This document shows, one piece after another, positions 1 to 10,513 of a stretch of 64,000 nt of DNA (position 1 is its first letter; each line of letters opens with the position of its first letter). A program made the translations under genes and the position numbers. Origin of the DNA: Turritopsis dohrnii (taxonomy: Eukaryota > Cnidaria > Hydrozoa > Anthoathecata > Oceaniidae); assembly GCA_027922465.2 (NCBI GenBank), contig BQMF02000069.1, positions 124,001 through 188,000 on the forward strand. The letters are read 5' to 3'. The notes below the pieces were generated by a model. That model was not told where the DNA came from. It did not search any database and saw nothing but the letters and a program-made list of their open reading frames with translations.

Positions 1-1185
1 AACTAGAGATAATTTTAGTTTCGCAATGGATTTTCTGGGTTGCTTCAGAAAGTGAGATAAGTGTTTAGAGGTGGGAGGTATAGTGGCCCTTATAGTATCA
101 GCTATGGAAGAAAAATAGTTATTAAAAGCATCACGTACTATAGAGGGATCAGATGTAGTAGAACCATTGATAGACAAGGAAAGATTATTAGAAGGACGAG
201 AAGAATTTACGGAGATTATTTCCTTAATTCCAATCCATATGTTTTTAATGTTGTTAAGGTTGGATTTAAAGTATCCAGAATAATATTTTTTTTTTTTTTG
301 CTAATTCTGCACAGAGAAACAATTTGGTTTCTATGTCGTTTATAATCATCGTGAAGCTGGGATTTCAGTTTCAGTTGGATTGGTTGTTTTGATAAATATT
401 TTCAGAAGTTTATCCCTAGTTGTTATAGACTTCTTAATTCCTGGAGTAATCCATGGTTTTGATAGGTATTGATTTGTTTTTTTGTCAGTCTAACGAAGGG
501 GAGATATCGATCAACAAGACCACAAATTGTGTCATAAAACTTGGAAAATGAGGTGTTAACATCACCTTCGGAAAGTTTATCCCAATCGATCTGAAAATAA
601 TCAAGAATAAAATTTGCTTGATCAAACTTAGTCCAGTCACATTTATAGACTGGTTGGCTAGATGAGTTTGAGTTAGTGTCATTGAAGATAAATATAAACT
701 GTGCTAAGTGGTCAGGTATGTTAAATAAGAGGTTTCCAGACATAGTTTTGATGTTTGAGGTAGGAATAAAAATGTTGTCTATGAGAGTTTTTGAAGAGGA
801 AGTTATTCTAGTAGGAAGAAGGATAGAAGGAAAGAAAGAGAAAGAGCCTAATGTATCGAGAAAATTAGAATAAGGACAGATTTTAGCAAGTCAATATTAA
901 AGTCACCAAGCAAAAGTAAAGTTTTTTTTTCTCTCTGCTAGTTTTTTCAAGGAGAGGAATTACGTAGTCATTGTTAAACTCTTCAATAAGCATTGAAGGG
1001 TGGCGATATACTGAGGCAATCAAAAGATTACCTCGTCTGTTTTGAGGGATTTCAATGAAAGTAGATTCCAAGAATTTTGGTTTGTATAACAGGCTTGATA
1101 AGTCGTGACGAGGTTTATAAGAAAATTGATTGGAGATATACAGGAGAGACCCACCTGCCGATGACTCAGCAGGACATCGCAACCA
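1..1185 (-). pseudogene. Degraded LINE (CR1/L2-like) endonuclease-to-RT region
   Basis: Read on the minus strand this is a non-LTR retrotransposon fragment that runs off the left edge. From about 1182 to 883 it encodes the apurinic-endonuclease domain, with the motif AESSAGGSLLYISN followed by an ASVYRHPS segment. From 743 to 423 it encodes the linker before the RT domain (NIPDHLAQ, then LVDRYLPFVRLTKKQ). Below 420 another frame reads as the start of the RT region. The pieces lie in different frames and a run of about 14 A interrupts the last one, so the copy is dead. The N-terminal part of the endonuclease is missing, meaning the copy is 5'-truncated near 1185. Family assignment beyond CR1/L2-like is an inference. 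Confidence 0.7.
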
Positions 1186-1347
1186 CCATCGAATTTTTGA
1201 TCGAATTTGGTGGAATTATCTCGCTTTTATGTGAGCTGTTTCTTTGTGCAATGACCGGATTGGGACTGGAATCGAACGACTTATCTTTTTTTATTGTCAT
1301 TTTTGATCTTATGGCAAACTGCAAGAGTCTTTAAAAAGAAAAACACA

Positions 1348-2169
1348 ATGAATACTACCTTGTGTAAATCTGCAGAATCACCAGATGTTTCAGATGTTGT
1401 AAAAGTTCCAATCCAAACGGAAAACGTTTCCAACCTTTATTCAAACTCGTTTGGATACCTTGAAAGCACACAGCGAAACATCAAATTCAAAGCCCAACAA
1501 TCTAGCGGAACTGTTCACTCAGACCCACTGATGTTCTTTACCAACCCACAAAGAAACATCAAAGTTAAAACCCAACAATCTTGCGTGCCGGTTGTTCATC
1601 CTCAACCGAGTCGAACTCAGTCATACGGAACATTTCACTCAGATCCACTGATATTCTTTACCAACCCACAAAGAAACATCAAAGTCAAAACCCAACAATC
1701 TAGCGTACCGGTAGTTCATCCTCAACTGAGTCGATCTCAGTCATCCGGAACATTTCACTCAGATCCACTGATATTCTTTACCAACCCACAAAGAAACATC
1801 AAAGTCAAAACCCAACAATCTAGCGTACCGGTAGTTCATCCTCAACCGAGTCGATTTCAGTCATCCGGAACATTTCACTCAGATCCACTGATATTCTTTA
1901 CCAACCCACAAAGAAACATCAAAGTCAAAACCCAACAATCTAGCGTACCGGTAGTTCATCCGCAACCGAGCCGATCTCAGTCATCCGGAACATTTCACTC
2001 AGATCCACTGATGTTCTTTACCAACCCACAAAGTAACATCAAAGTCAAAACTCAACAATCTAGCGTACCGGTTGTTCATCTTCAACTGGGCCGATCTCAA
2101 TCATCCGGAACAGTTCACTCAGACCCACTGATGTTCTTTACCAACCCACAACGTAAAAGTCTTTCATAA
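1348..2169 (+). CDS. Unrecognised ORF made of 40-residue tandem repeats
   Basis: An open frame of 273 codons starts at the ATG at 1348 (an earlier in-frame start at 1294 is less likely). It contains a unique leader of about 55 residues beginning MNTTLCKSAE. Then come about five and a half copies of a 40-residue unit with the core NPQRNIKVKTQQSS, VPVVHPQPSR and FHSDPLIFFTNP. At the DNA level this is a 120-bp tandem repeat with near-identical units. The repeat length is a multiple of three, which keeps the frame open. I see no signal peptide, transmembrane segment or known domain. The sequence is rich in S, T, Q and P and looks disordered. It could be a genuine repetitive protein, an exon of a larger gene, or a minisatellite that happens to be open. 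No splice structure or neighbouring host gene helps decide. Confidence 0.4.
   Translation: MNTTLCKSAESPDVSDVVKVPIQTENVSNLYSNSFGYLESTQRNIKFKAQQSSGTVHSDPLMFFTNPQRNIKVKTQQSCVPVVHPQPSRTQSYGTFHSDPLIFFTNPQRNIKVKTQQSSVPVVHPQLSRSQSSGTFHSDPLIFFTNPQRNIKVKTQQSSVPVVHPQPSRFQSSGTFHSDPLIFFTNPQRNIKVKTQQSSVPVVHPQPSRSQSSGTFHSDPLMFFTNPQSNIKVKTQQSSVPVVHLQLGRSQSSGTVHSDPLMFFTNPQRKSLS
1550..2160 (+). repeat. 120-bp tandem repeat within the ORF
   Basis: Units start with AAAGAAACATCAAAGT at about 1550, 1670, 1790, 1910, 2030 and (partial) 2150, so the period is exactly 120 bp. The central units differ at only a few positions, which implies recent expansion or homogenisation. Confidence 0.9.
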
Positions 2170-2541
2170 CGTTCTGACAATTTAGAATATATCAAATGAA
2201 ACGATATTTGTTTTTCTATATTTTCTCAATGTTTATACTAATGTATGTGTGTTTGAAAGTGAGTGAAGTAAACCTTTCCACTGATTGCATTTAAAGGTCA
2301 TTTTACACTGGCATTTTTTTCGTATGAAGCGACTTTTATCGAGATATAAACAAACAAACACATGCGCAGTTTTATATTTCAATCGAAAAGAGCAAGAAAT
2401 GACCTGAACTTTTTGTTTCGTTAATAACGTTACTGAGTAGTCAATCAATTTTGTCAATTTTTGCAATGTCAAACATCGACCCGGAATTAGATCAACTCGG
2501 ATTCAAATCCAATCTGATCTGAAGCCAAAAGATTTCCACTG

Positions 2542-2603
2542 AACACAAAATAGTCAACGTTCATTGGTTGAAAACACAAAATAGTCAACCTTCATTGGTT
2601 GAA
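2542..2603. repeat. 31-bp direct duplication
   Basis: AACACAAAATAGTCAAC followed by a TTCATTGGTTGAA tail occurs at 2542 and again at 2573, differing at one base. The surrounding 2170-3017 stretch shows no convincing gene. Confidence 0.8.
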
Positions 2604-3017
2604 AACATCGACACACTTTTGACCTAAGGAAGGATTTTTTAATCGAACTAGAACTTTCATAAACCAAAAATCCATACTTGCACTTTTCTTCTTCTATGGG
2701 TTCTCAATCCTCACTCGTTTTACCCAGTAGGCACATCCGTCACAGTGACTTTTTGTGATTTTGCCGACTAGATAACTTTTATCTTTTACAATATGTTCGT
2801 CGGGCAAACCGTTACCACCAGACTTTATGATGTAAAGTTTGTGAAATAAGTTTGGGTTAGTGAGAGAAAGGCTCAGGGTTAGCCTCGTCCAAATACTTTT
2901 ATAAGTGTTTGACCGTTTCATTTAGGGCCAAAAAGATTTGCTATATTTTAGGTAAGACATTTTTAAAAAACCTTAAAAATCCGCGGTCCCTGGATAATGA
3001 TTTGTCAGGTGAACACA

Positions 3018-3449
3018 TACCGTATTTCCTCTAATAAACGCCGCCCTCCATTAAACGCCGCACTTATAGCCGAAGGTTTGCAGTAAATGCCGCCCTCTAA
3101 TAAACGCCTCCCTCTATTAAACGCCGCATCTTGAAAAGCGGCGTTTATTAGAAAACAGGCTAAACAAGAATTATAAAAAAGCTTTCATCTCATACATGAC
3201 AACGGCGACAGTGATATTGCTCTTCTTTGACATTTTCGTGAACATATCTATTGTGTAACACATTTTTACACAATCTTTTGTTTGCCTTTTTAAGGATAAG
3301 GAAACATAATTGTTTAATTTTGCTTCTGTCCAATTTTTCATTTTGTAATAAACGCCGCCCTCTAATGAACGCCTCCCTCTATTAAACGCCGCATCCAAAA
3401 CCTTGAATTTGTAATAAACGCCTTGGCGTTTATAATAGGAAATACAGTA
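3018..3449. mobile_element. TA-flanked MITE with AAACGCC-type inverted ends
   Basis: The element runs from 3020 to 3447 (428 bp) and is bounded by TA on each side (3018-3019 and 3448-3449). Its ends are inverted repeats: the left begins CCGTATTTCC and the right ends GGAAATACAG, each followed inward by AATAAACGCC-like sequence. Internally the motif TAATAAACGCCGCCCTC recurs several times. TA duplication with short TIRs and no transposase fits a non-autonomous Tc1/mariner-type element. The family is an inference. Confidence 0.7.
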
Positions 3450-3483
3450 TTTGAAACCTCTACAACTGTACATTTTAATCATG

Positions 3484-3545
3484 GGCAAAATGGTCAAAAA
3501 GTCTCTGCGACGAAGAGCATTTTTATTGAAATTGTGTGTATATTT
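3484..3545. mobile_element. Fragment of the CACTGCGA-type mini-MITE
   Basis: This 60-bp stretch (CTGCGACGAAGAGCATTTT, then TTGAAATTGTGTGTATATTT) matches the left half of the short palindromic MITE that recurs at 53.6, 57.9, 60.7, 61.3, 63.2 and 63.5 kb. The right half is absent and is replaced by the GGGACCC array. Confidence 0.65.
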
Positions 3546-3557
3546 CTGGCATACCAG

Positions 3558-3775
3558 AAAGGTGGTGGGACCCAGGACTCTCCAAATGTTATGTGGTGGG
3601 ACCCAGGACCCGGGACCCTACTAACTGTAAGTGAGACCCAGGACCCAGTACCCTAAGGTGGTGGGACCCCGGACCCGGGACTCTCCAAATGTTAGGTGGG
3701 ACCAGGGACCCTACCAACTGCAAGTGGGATCCAGGACCCGGGACCCGGGACCCTACTAGCTGTAAGTGGAAACGG
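3558..3775. repeat. GGGACCCRGGACCC-rich tandem array
   Basis: Imperfect tandem copies of GGTGGGACCCAGGACCC are followed by either CTCCAAATGTTA or CTACTAACTGTAAGT blocks. About five units are visible. GC content is much higher than the surroundings. ORFs through it are artefacts of the repeat. Confidence 0.8.
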
Positions 3776-4174
3776 GTTCATTTTGCGAAATGGGATTAAT
3801 TCAGGGATAAATAAGTTTATCTTCTTTCTTCTTTCACGTAAAGTAATAATGATATAGGAAAACAAATAATATTTCTATAACTCGCAGAAGTGTGAATACC
3901 TTCGTGTTATTCAAAAATTCTTTTGACGATTCATTTTCCCGAAGTGTGGAAGTTAGAATTTGTTGATTGCAATATGCGGAAAACAGAAACTGCATTCACT
4001 CACTGGTTCATTCACAAGACAGTATCATTGTAAGAAGTTGAGTAAAGCAGGGCAGCGTAGCTATTGTAAAATAAAGATGATTACTAATCTATAGATTAGT
4101 TAACCGAAGATTTTGATGTCGGGATATATAACAAACAAATTTAAGAGTTAAAAAATAAATATATTCATAGTGTC

Positions 4175-4534
4175 TTAAAATGTTATGGATAGGGATGCCA
4201 AATAACGTTTATGTAATGGTGACAACATAGTGCTCAGTCCAGTGGGTACAGCAACCAACTGTACTGTAAAGAAACTATTGTGTTTGCTAATGCATGTTGA
4301 ATTGAAATGGTAATAGACTTTTGAAAAGTTTGGCGAGAGTTTGGCCTGACGTGTTACCGGATCGATATAGTGTCTTTGCGTTTTTGATACGATTATCAAA
4401 TCGTGAGGTTCTGATGGATAACCATTTCCGTAAAACTGCCCGCCATAGCACTTTGTGACATTCTTGTGGCAAAGCGACAGCTCATAACAATGAGATAGTA
4501 AATGAGATAGTAAAAACAGTAGCAACAGTAGCAT
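4175..4534 (-). CDS. Possible small secreted Cys-containing protein
   Basis: The minus-strand ORF has its first ATG at 4534 (an upstream in-frame TTG is not a credible start) and encodes 119 residues. It opens with MLLLLLFLLSHLLSHC, a strong signal-peptide-like core. The remainder carries Cys in an LCHKNVTKC context and a later NSTCISKH, two potential N-glycosylation sequons, and a closing LSPLHKRYLASLS segment. I do not recognise a named family. It may be a single-exon gene or one exon of a larger one. It lies among repeats and could also be a chance ORF. Confidence 0.35.
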   Translation of the reverse strand: MLLLLLFLLSHLLSHCYELSLCHKNVTKCYGGQFYGNGYPSEPHDLIIVSKTQRHYIDPVTRQAKLSPNFSKVYYHFNSTCISKHNSFFTVQLVAVPTGLSTMLSPLHKRYLASLSITF

Positions 4535-4694
4535 CTGTCCTCTGTCCAAGAGAAAAATAAGGAGAAAACAAGACTACTAACATTTGCCCATTTTCCGTGT
4601 TAATTATTTTCTGTCAGGTAATCGAGATTTTACGTCAGTTGATTCTCAAGAAAACAGATTGTTACTTACTTGCTTACTTGCGTCTTTAGCCGAA

Positions 4695-5072
4695 TCATCT
4701 TCTCGACGACTGCCGGCGATCAAGTCCATGCGGATGATCATGTCCTTTTCGGTTCAACGCATCCTTATAGAATTGGTCTTTTGTGCGTTGCAGGTACTTC
4801 AAAACTTTATCTTCAAGCGTCTCATTTGGTCGCCCAGGTTTCGTTCTTTTGTTGACATTAAAGAGAAGCTTTTTTGTCAGACATCGATTTGACTGACGCG
4901 CTAGGTGTCCTAGGTAGCTTGCTTGTTGCTTGGCGATATATACACCAATCTCGTCCGTTTTGCAGAGCCGCAGAATCTCGTCATTTGTTTTAACATAACG
5001 ATAATCTACCGTTTTGGTTCCGTTTCTCACAAGCTTTCTCAACATACGAACATACGTGGAGTTGCTATTCAT
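4695..5072 (-). pseudogene. LINE RT C-terminal tail
   Basis: The minus-strand frame encodes about 125 residues typical of the extreme C-terminus of RTE-like non-LTR reverse transcriptases: a TYVRMLRKLV segment, then ASYLGHLARQSN, KKLLFN and KPGRPNETLEDKV. This is followed by a stop and a 3' tail of AAGT/AAGC repeats (about 4662-4690 read on minus). The catalytic RT part is missing, so this is a 5'-truncated copy, the normal outcome of target-primed insertion. Confidence 0.65.
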
Positions 5073-5806
5073 AAACGAGGGTGACGTTGATCACGATTCT
5101 TTAACCATCAAAAAAACCATGTTGAAAAGATATACACATTGTAGGCAAAGTAAAAGAACGAAATAGAAATGTATCAAACATACTGTTATGTTTACTTTAG
5201 GTATCCAAACATGCAAATCAAGACTGATATGATAGACTGCCACTTGTATGTCATGAAGAAATGGCTTCTTGAATATCTTGTTCATTACAGGTTTGAACAT
5301 TTACTGTTGATTGGTTTTTTTTCTTCGGAATATTGGAAAATGTTTATGCATGAACATGTTTAGTATACTGAACCGTTTGAAATTCATCATAATGATTTCT
5401 TTCTTCAATCTAAACATGGAGAATCAACCAACTGGCTGATGGCTTCACCCATCTAGCAAAACACGAGATTATGACAGACCTAACTTTTTTATAGAAACTG
5501 CTGTGGGAAGGGAGAACTTCCAATCTATCCTTAAAGGGGAATCAAACCCTCAGATAATATTTTGTAAATTCATTCAAAAAATCAAATTAATAAAAGCAAG
5601 ACGACTTGGAAGTCGAAAATTTCGCTATATTGCATTCTCACAATTCTAACAAATATATACTGTTCCAAGAACTGTGAGATACATAGTTGATAACGGTAGC
5701 AGAATTTCAACTCGCAATTATACAAAACAAATAGATCAAAACTTATTCGTCTCAAATTTGGATGGTGTCACAATTACACAAATCTCTACCTTCTCAATAT
5801 AGCATT
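5073..5806. other. No gene recognised
   Basis: AT-rich sequence with only short unsupported ORFs and no clear repeat structure that I can see. Confidence 0.5.
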
Positions 5807-6194
5807 GCCAAATTGCCAAATTTTGGGCAAATCTGACAAAATGACTGTCAAATTCGAAATCAGCACCATTCACTTGTGCTTTGTGCAAATTTTTATGAAA
5901 ATTGGAGAGCTTTCATAATTTGGTCCAAATTTGGCCCGAATTGCCCAATTTTGGCCAAATTTGACAAACTGACTGCCAAATTCGAAATCATCACCTTTCA
6001 ATTGTGCTCTGTGCAAATTTTTATGAAATTGGAGAACTTTCATAATTTGGTCCAAATTTGGCCCGAATTGCCCAATTTTGGCCAAATTTGACAAAATGAC
6101 TGTCAAATTCGAAATCAGCACCTATTAATTGTGCTTTGTGCAAATTTTTGTGAAAATTGGAGAACTTTCATAATTTGGTCCAAATTTAGCCCGT
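5807..6194. repeat. Three-unit satellite, period about 127 bp
   Basis: Units contain CAAATTCGAAATCA, TTGTGCTTTGTGCAAATTTT, GGTCCAAATTTGGCCCG and AATTGCCCAATTTTGGCC. They start near 5836, 5962 and 6089, and the last one breaks at about 6194, directly against the transposase remnant. The unit is itself rich in the inverted motif GGCCAAATTTG. Confidence 0.85.
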
Positions 6195-6207
6195 TATTCA
6201 GCCTGCA

Positions 6208-7069
6208 AAAGATTTTATTGCTAAGGTGTGTGCGGACATGGCTTTTATATGCAATTATTAAAACTTCATTTAAAGTAAAAAGGCACCAGTTTAATACAAA
6301 GCTTTCCAAAAGTGGAAAAAAACGAGAGCTACCAATCTGTGATGAGATGTTTCTGACATTGGTTCGCCTAAGAGTGGGATTAACTGAGAAAGATCTTGCT
6401 TTCAGATTTGGGGTATCACAGACAACAGTATCTCAAATATGCACAACATGGATTGCTTTTCTTGGAAAGGAACTAAGTGGGTTAATTTGCTGGGTTGACA
6501 AAGAGCAAGTACAGCAGTACTACCCAAAGTGCTTCAAAAAATACACCAATGTTGTGGGTATAATTGATTGCACAGAAGGCATTTTAGAAAAGCCTAGTAT
6601 AGCGAAAGCTCAAAGTCAGACGTACTCCATGTATAAGTCCCGCAATACTTGGAAAAAACTCTTATGCATTACACCTACAGGAACTGTATCATTTATTTCA
6701 AAATGCTATGGTGGTTTAGCTTCTGATAGGTACATTACAGAAACATGTGGTTTGATGAACAAACTTGAATATGGTGATAATTTGATGGCTGATAAAGGAT
6801 TTAACATTAGTGATTTGTTTGTTGCAAAAGGTGCGAAATTGATAATACCGCCATTTGTGCGTGGAAAAAGCAAATTTTCAAAAAAGAACGTTATGAAAAC
6901 ACCGAACATTGCCAAAGCAAGGATACATGTGGAACGAGCTATTGCCAGAATAAAAGATTTTAGAATTTTGCAGGGGGCTTTTCCTCTTACTTTGAAAGAT
7001 TAAATTGATGACATTTTTAATATATGTGCAGCTATTACTAATTTGGCTCCAGCATTGGTACCATTCTGA
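6208..7069 (+). pseudogene. Harbinger/ISL2EU-type DDE transposase (DDE_Tnp_4-like), broken
   Basis: The frame from about 6208 carries an N-terminal helix-turn-helix (LTEKDLAFRFGVSQTTVSQI). A DDE nuclease core follows, with VVGIIDCTE (first Asp), LASDRYITE, MADKGFNISD (second acidic site) and RIHVERAIARIKDF (Glu). It would act as the cut-and-paste transposase in the nucleus. An in-frame TAA at 7001-7003 ends the ORF, but the same frame continues with IDDIFNICAAITNLAPALVP and reaches a natural stop at about 7069, so one nonsense change is the main lesion. No credible ATG precedes the HTH, and the 5' end abuts satellite DNA, so the gene is also 5'-truncated. It converges with the YqaJ gene at 8204-9518, a pairing seen in ISL2EU-like elements. 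Confidence 0.75.
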
Positions 7070-7398
7070 TACAAAGCTGTCAAATTAGTTTAATACTTGT
7101 AGATTTTTGGGAATGTATGATTATTCTGTTGTATATTTTTTGACAGAAGTGTTTTTTCTTACATTTACCGTTCATTGCTTTTTGATACCTAATAAGGGCA
7201 GAAATGTCCCCGTTTAAACGAAAAAAACGATACGCTATACCATCTTAGGCACCGATCGATATATCTATGGAGTTTTCCCAGGCAAGGGGCATATGCGAAG
7301 TACTGACGCATGAAGAAAGGGGTTTTCCTATAGCGTGCAAGAGTGTACAGGGGGGACGGGTGTCCAAGGCAGACAGTACAGTGTAGTGTAACTTCCTC

Positions 7399-7762
7399 GT
7401 GGGGGCCATCCATAAAAGACATCCGCACAAATTTGGCCATTTTTAGCCCCCAAATCAAAGTAAGAACTTGATAGAGGCCACAAAATATATTTTCAAATGG
7501 ATTTTATGAGTGTGAATTTCAAGAGTGAGTTTGAGACAATGATTTTTTAAGCTTGAATATTAACTAATATCCCCACTTGCAAGCAATGTGTTATATAAAA
7601 AAACAAAAATTAGAGCTAAATGAAATTCGGGAAAAAGGACGTCCGCATATAGGTGAATCCCCCCCTCCCCCCTGTCCGCTCATGTCTCCTTTTCCTCACA
7701 CCCCCTCCCCCCCCCCCCCCCCCCTCCCTACACTGCGGACGTCTTTTATGGATGGCCCCGTG
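7399..7762. mobile_element. Hairpin MITE with GGGGCCATCCATAAA ends
   Basis: The left end 7402-7427 and right end 7734-7759 are inverted repeats matching at 25 of 26 positions (GGGGCCATCCATAAAAGAC and its complement). Both are flanked by GTG (7399-7401 and 7760-7762), a plausible 3-bp target duplication. The interior has a run of about 20 C near 7705-7728 and no coding capacity. Confidence 0.7.
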
Positions 7763-8203
7763 TTTTGTCAACTTTTGTTGATTATGTGTACCTATGTAGA
7801 AGGGGATTACAAAATTGGGGACTTCACTGCGTTATAAGGAAATTAATTTTTGCAAATTTTGGCCAATTTCGCAAAAATTATAAAATTTGTAATTCGTCAT
7901 TTTCACCTCATCCTCACCAGACGGGAAACACTCATAATAAATCACGACAAGTAGATTCAGAGTAACACAAACTATTTCTTGTACCTCAAAATATATACAA
8001 ACAATAACTATACAAAGGATCAAAATCTACTGTATCCATGGCAGCAATATACACAAATCAGTATCCTGGGACTAAAAATTAGTTTGTTTTTTGTTCAAAA
8101 TCGTTCTCAAAGCAAATTTCCCTCAGAAACATTTGTTTTTTGTTCAAAATCTCAAAGCATATATACTATGTATACTTTGCTGCAAAATACATAATGAATA
8201 AGC

Positions 8204-9518
8204 CTAAACAAGCAAAAATTCATCTTCACATAATACATCTAACATATCATGCATTATGTTGTTGACAATAGAAAAGTTATCGTCCATCATCAATTTTTGT
8301 GTTCTCAAAAATAACTCGGGTAAAATAACTTTATCGTAAAAAGTCATCACTTTTTTAACATTAGTCACCCAAAATTCCTCATCAAAACGAACTCTTTCAA
8401 CAAAGCTGTCTTTCGTTGTGCACACAAAAAAGTCACATGATGCAGTTCCAGTCACACCCATCTGACATTGCACCTGGTAGACATAGGGATGGTCACGCTT
8501 TAGTCTTGTAACTCCATCGATAACTTCCAGGCAAATTATTGATTCAGATGTGTATTCATAAATACTGAAACCTCTGCAAGTCCAAGGACATTTAATTTCC
8601 AATAGGCGATCTTGATGACACTGACATGAAACGATGCCGTCGGGACTTGCACCAATAAATGGGTACTCCTGCGATATAAATAAGCCACAATTTTCGACTT
8701 TCAAGCCTTTGTGTAACTTCTTTTGCTGTGTGATATAGACTTTCCTTGCAGCATCTTCCTTTTCAACCCCCCACATTGTTGCTTTAGAAGTGTAACGTTT
8801 ATAATAGCTGCAAACACTAGAAATTACTGATTTAACTTTCATGGGGTTTCTCAAATTTAAATTATCATCGACTTTCTTAGCAACCATGTAAAATTTAGAA
8901 GCAGTTACTTTATCTTTTCGATAGCTAAACCAGATCTCATCATGACTTTGACGTTTTGTTTCTTGCTCAATGTATTGAATTTGTTTCAAAGACAGTTTCG
9001 CCATAGTGTTAAATCTTGAAATCAAAGCATTTAAGTCTTCTTTAAAGTTTTTTTTAATGAAGTCCACCAATTGACAAGTCGTTAACGGTGTTTCCATGTG
9101 TTCTGAAGTCATGACCTCAACAGTGTCGGCGATAATCAGCTTTTCTGGTGAAGGAGGAGTAGCACTTAAGTTCTGGTTAAGTATTAAAAGCACTACCCCA
9201 CAATTGCCATTGGTGGCTGTTGCCAAACTGTCAATAACTTCTGCAGTTAGTGTCATTGGCTGCCTGTCAGAAAGGGCACGTGGATCAAAATCTGCTCAGT
9301 TGTACTCTTTGTTCTGTTTCGAAATAACAGTTTGTTCAACTTTTGGCTTTTTAATATCGATTTTATTCAGTTCATCAGGTTTATGGCGCTTTTGCTGTTT
9401 TTTCGGAGGTTCATGCCATTTTTGTGGTTTTGCCGTGCAAGTCAGGTTTGCTCCATGTTTAACTTGTTCTTCAATGTACCATAACAAACCTCCAATATGT
9501 TTGCAAACACCACCGACA
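8204..9518 (-). pseudogene. SWIM-YqaJ protein, 3' exon (broken)
   Basis: On the minus strand, 9518-9296 encodes the second half of a SWIM zinc finger (GGVCKHIGGLLWYIEE) and a TCTAKPQKWHEPP segment. An in-frame TGA at 9296-9298 interrupts it, and the same frame resumes to give 350 more residues down to 8204. That part is a YqaJ-type exonuclease domain with EIWFSYRKDKVTAS, CGLFISQEYPFIGASPDGIV, LLEIKCPW and VYQVQCQMGVT, which includes the D/E-x-K nuclease core. Such proteins accompany some DDE transposons. The expected splice acceptor just before 9518 reads TTTAA instead of TTTAG. The other exons are at 18465-19170 and 19338-19511. The nonsense codon and lost acceptor make the gene non-functional. 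Confidence 0.7.
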
Positions 9519-9599
9519 TTAAAGGAAATAAAGCAGCCTTGAAAGGCCGCAAAGTCAGCGACAGACATGCATAAGCTGATAATCTGCGAATTCAATCAT

Positions 9600-10410
9600 T
9601 TTCTTCAACCAGAGGCGTAGTTAGAGCCAGTCAAAAAAAAGTAAACAAGTCCAAGATCGTGAGATTTCTTTTCAGTAACGTTACTTGCAGGTTTTCCTTA
9701 TCTCTCCACCACAAATTTTGACATCCTGATTCTCGCTTTTTTTGATTTCATAGACAATATCAAACAACACTAGATTTTAGGAAATCTATCGTGCCCTGTC
9801 ATATATGAGATGACCAAGAGCTAGTTTATTTGTAAAGTTGACACCGTATTAGTTCCCAGAATTTTACCAGTTTTATTTTTCCTGTATTGACTTTTTAAAC
9901 AGTTTTAATAATGTTCATGGCTACTTTTACACAAATTGCGAATTAGGAGGTGAATTATTCTGAAGATATCAAAACTTTGACTATTATTGACACACTTGCG
10001 TTTTTTGCAATGGAAATGAACTTCATAGAATATCTTTAACCTGAAATTTAAAATTTCCTTTGTTTTAGACTTACACATGACAACGTAGAGCTTGATGTTT
10101 ACTCTGTTTTCAATGTGTACAAATTAAGTCAGCTGGTTCCATAATAAGAGCAGCGTTTTCTTTCTTGACGTCAATAACTGGTGGTTTTAAAACCCTCTTT
10201 ACCATCTCGCTGAAGGCCCTCACTTATAAGTTGCAAACTCTTAGCCACGTGAGTATTACTGAACAAAATAATGGCTGCAAATTGAAAGCGGCTTGTGCCC
10301 CACAGCAATCAAGTCAGCGGTTTTTGGTTAAGAAATTTATCCATTGTTTTTTATAATTAATGCAAAGATAGTTTTATAAGCCAATTTCTGTTCCAGTCCA
10401 CTCCACCATT
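9600..10410. other. No gene recognised
   Basis: AT-rich, with only short ORFs. This is part of the enlarged intron of the SWIM-YqaJ pseudogene if the exon assignment is right. Confidence 0.45.
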
Positions 10411-10513
10411 ATGGCAGCATTTAAAGAGAAAAAATGTCTTGAATCCTCAGGAGATCATAAAATTCATTTAAAAACACCTTCATCGAGACTCAAAACCAGA
10501 CGAAACTATAAGT

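Noticed and set aside
1501..2160. CRISPR-like array
   Set aside because: Repeats are contiguous with no unique spacers, in a eukaryotic context, and form a coding tandem repeat.
3171..3656. ORFs overlapping the TA-flanked MITE and the GGGACCC array
   Set aside because: They cross repeat boundaries and have no homology pattern.
5870..6121. Repetitive ORFs on both strands in the 127-bp satellite
   Set aside because: Open on both strands because of the repeat's composition; no protein features.
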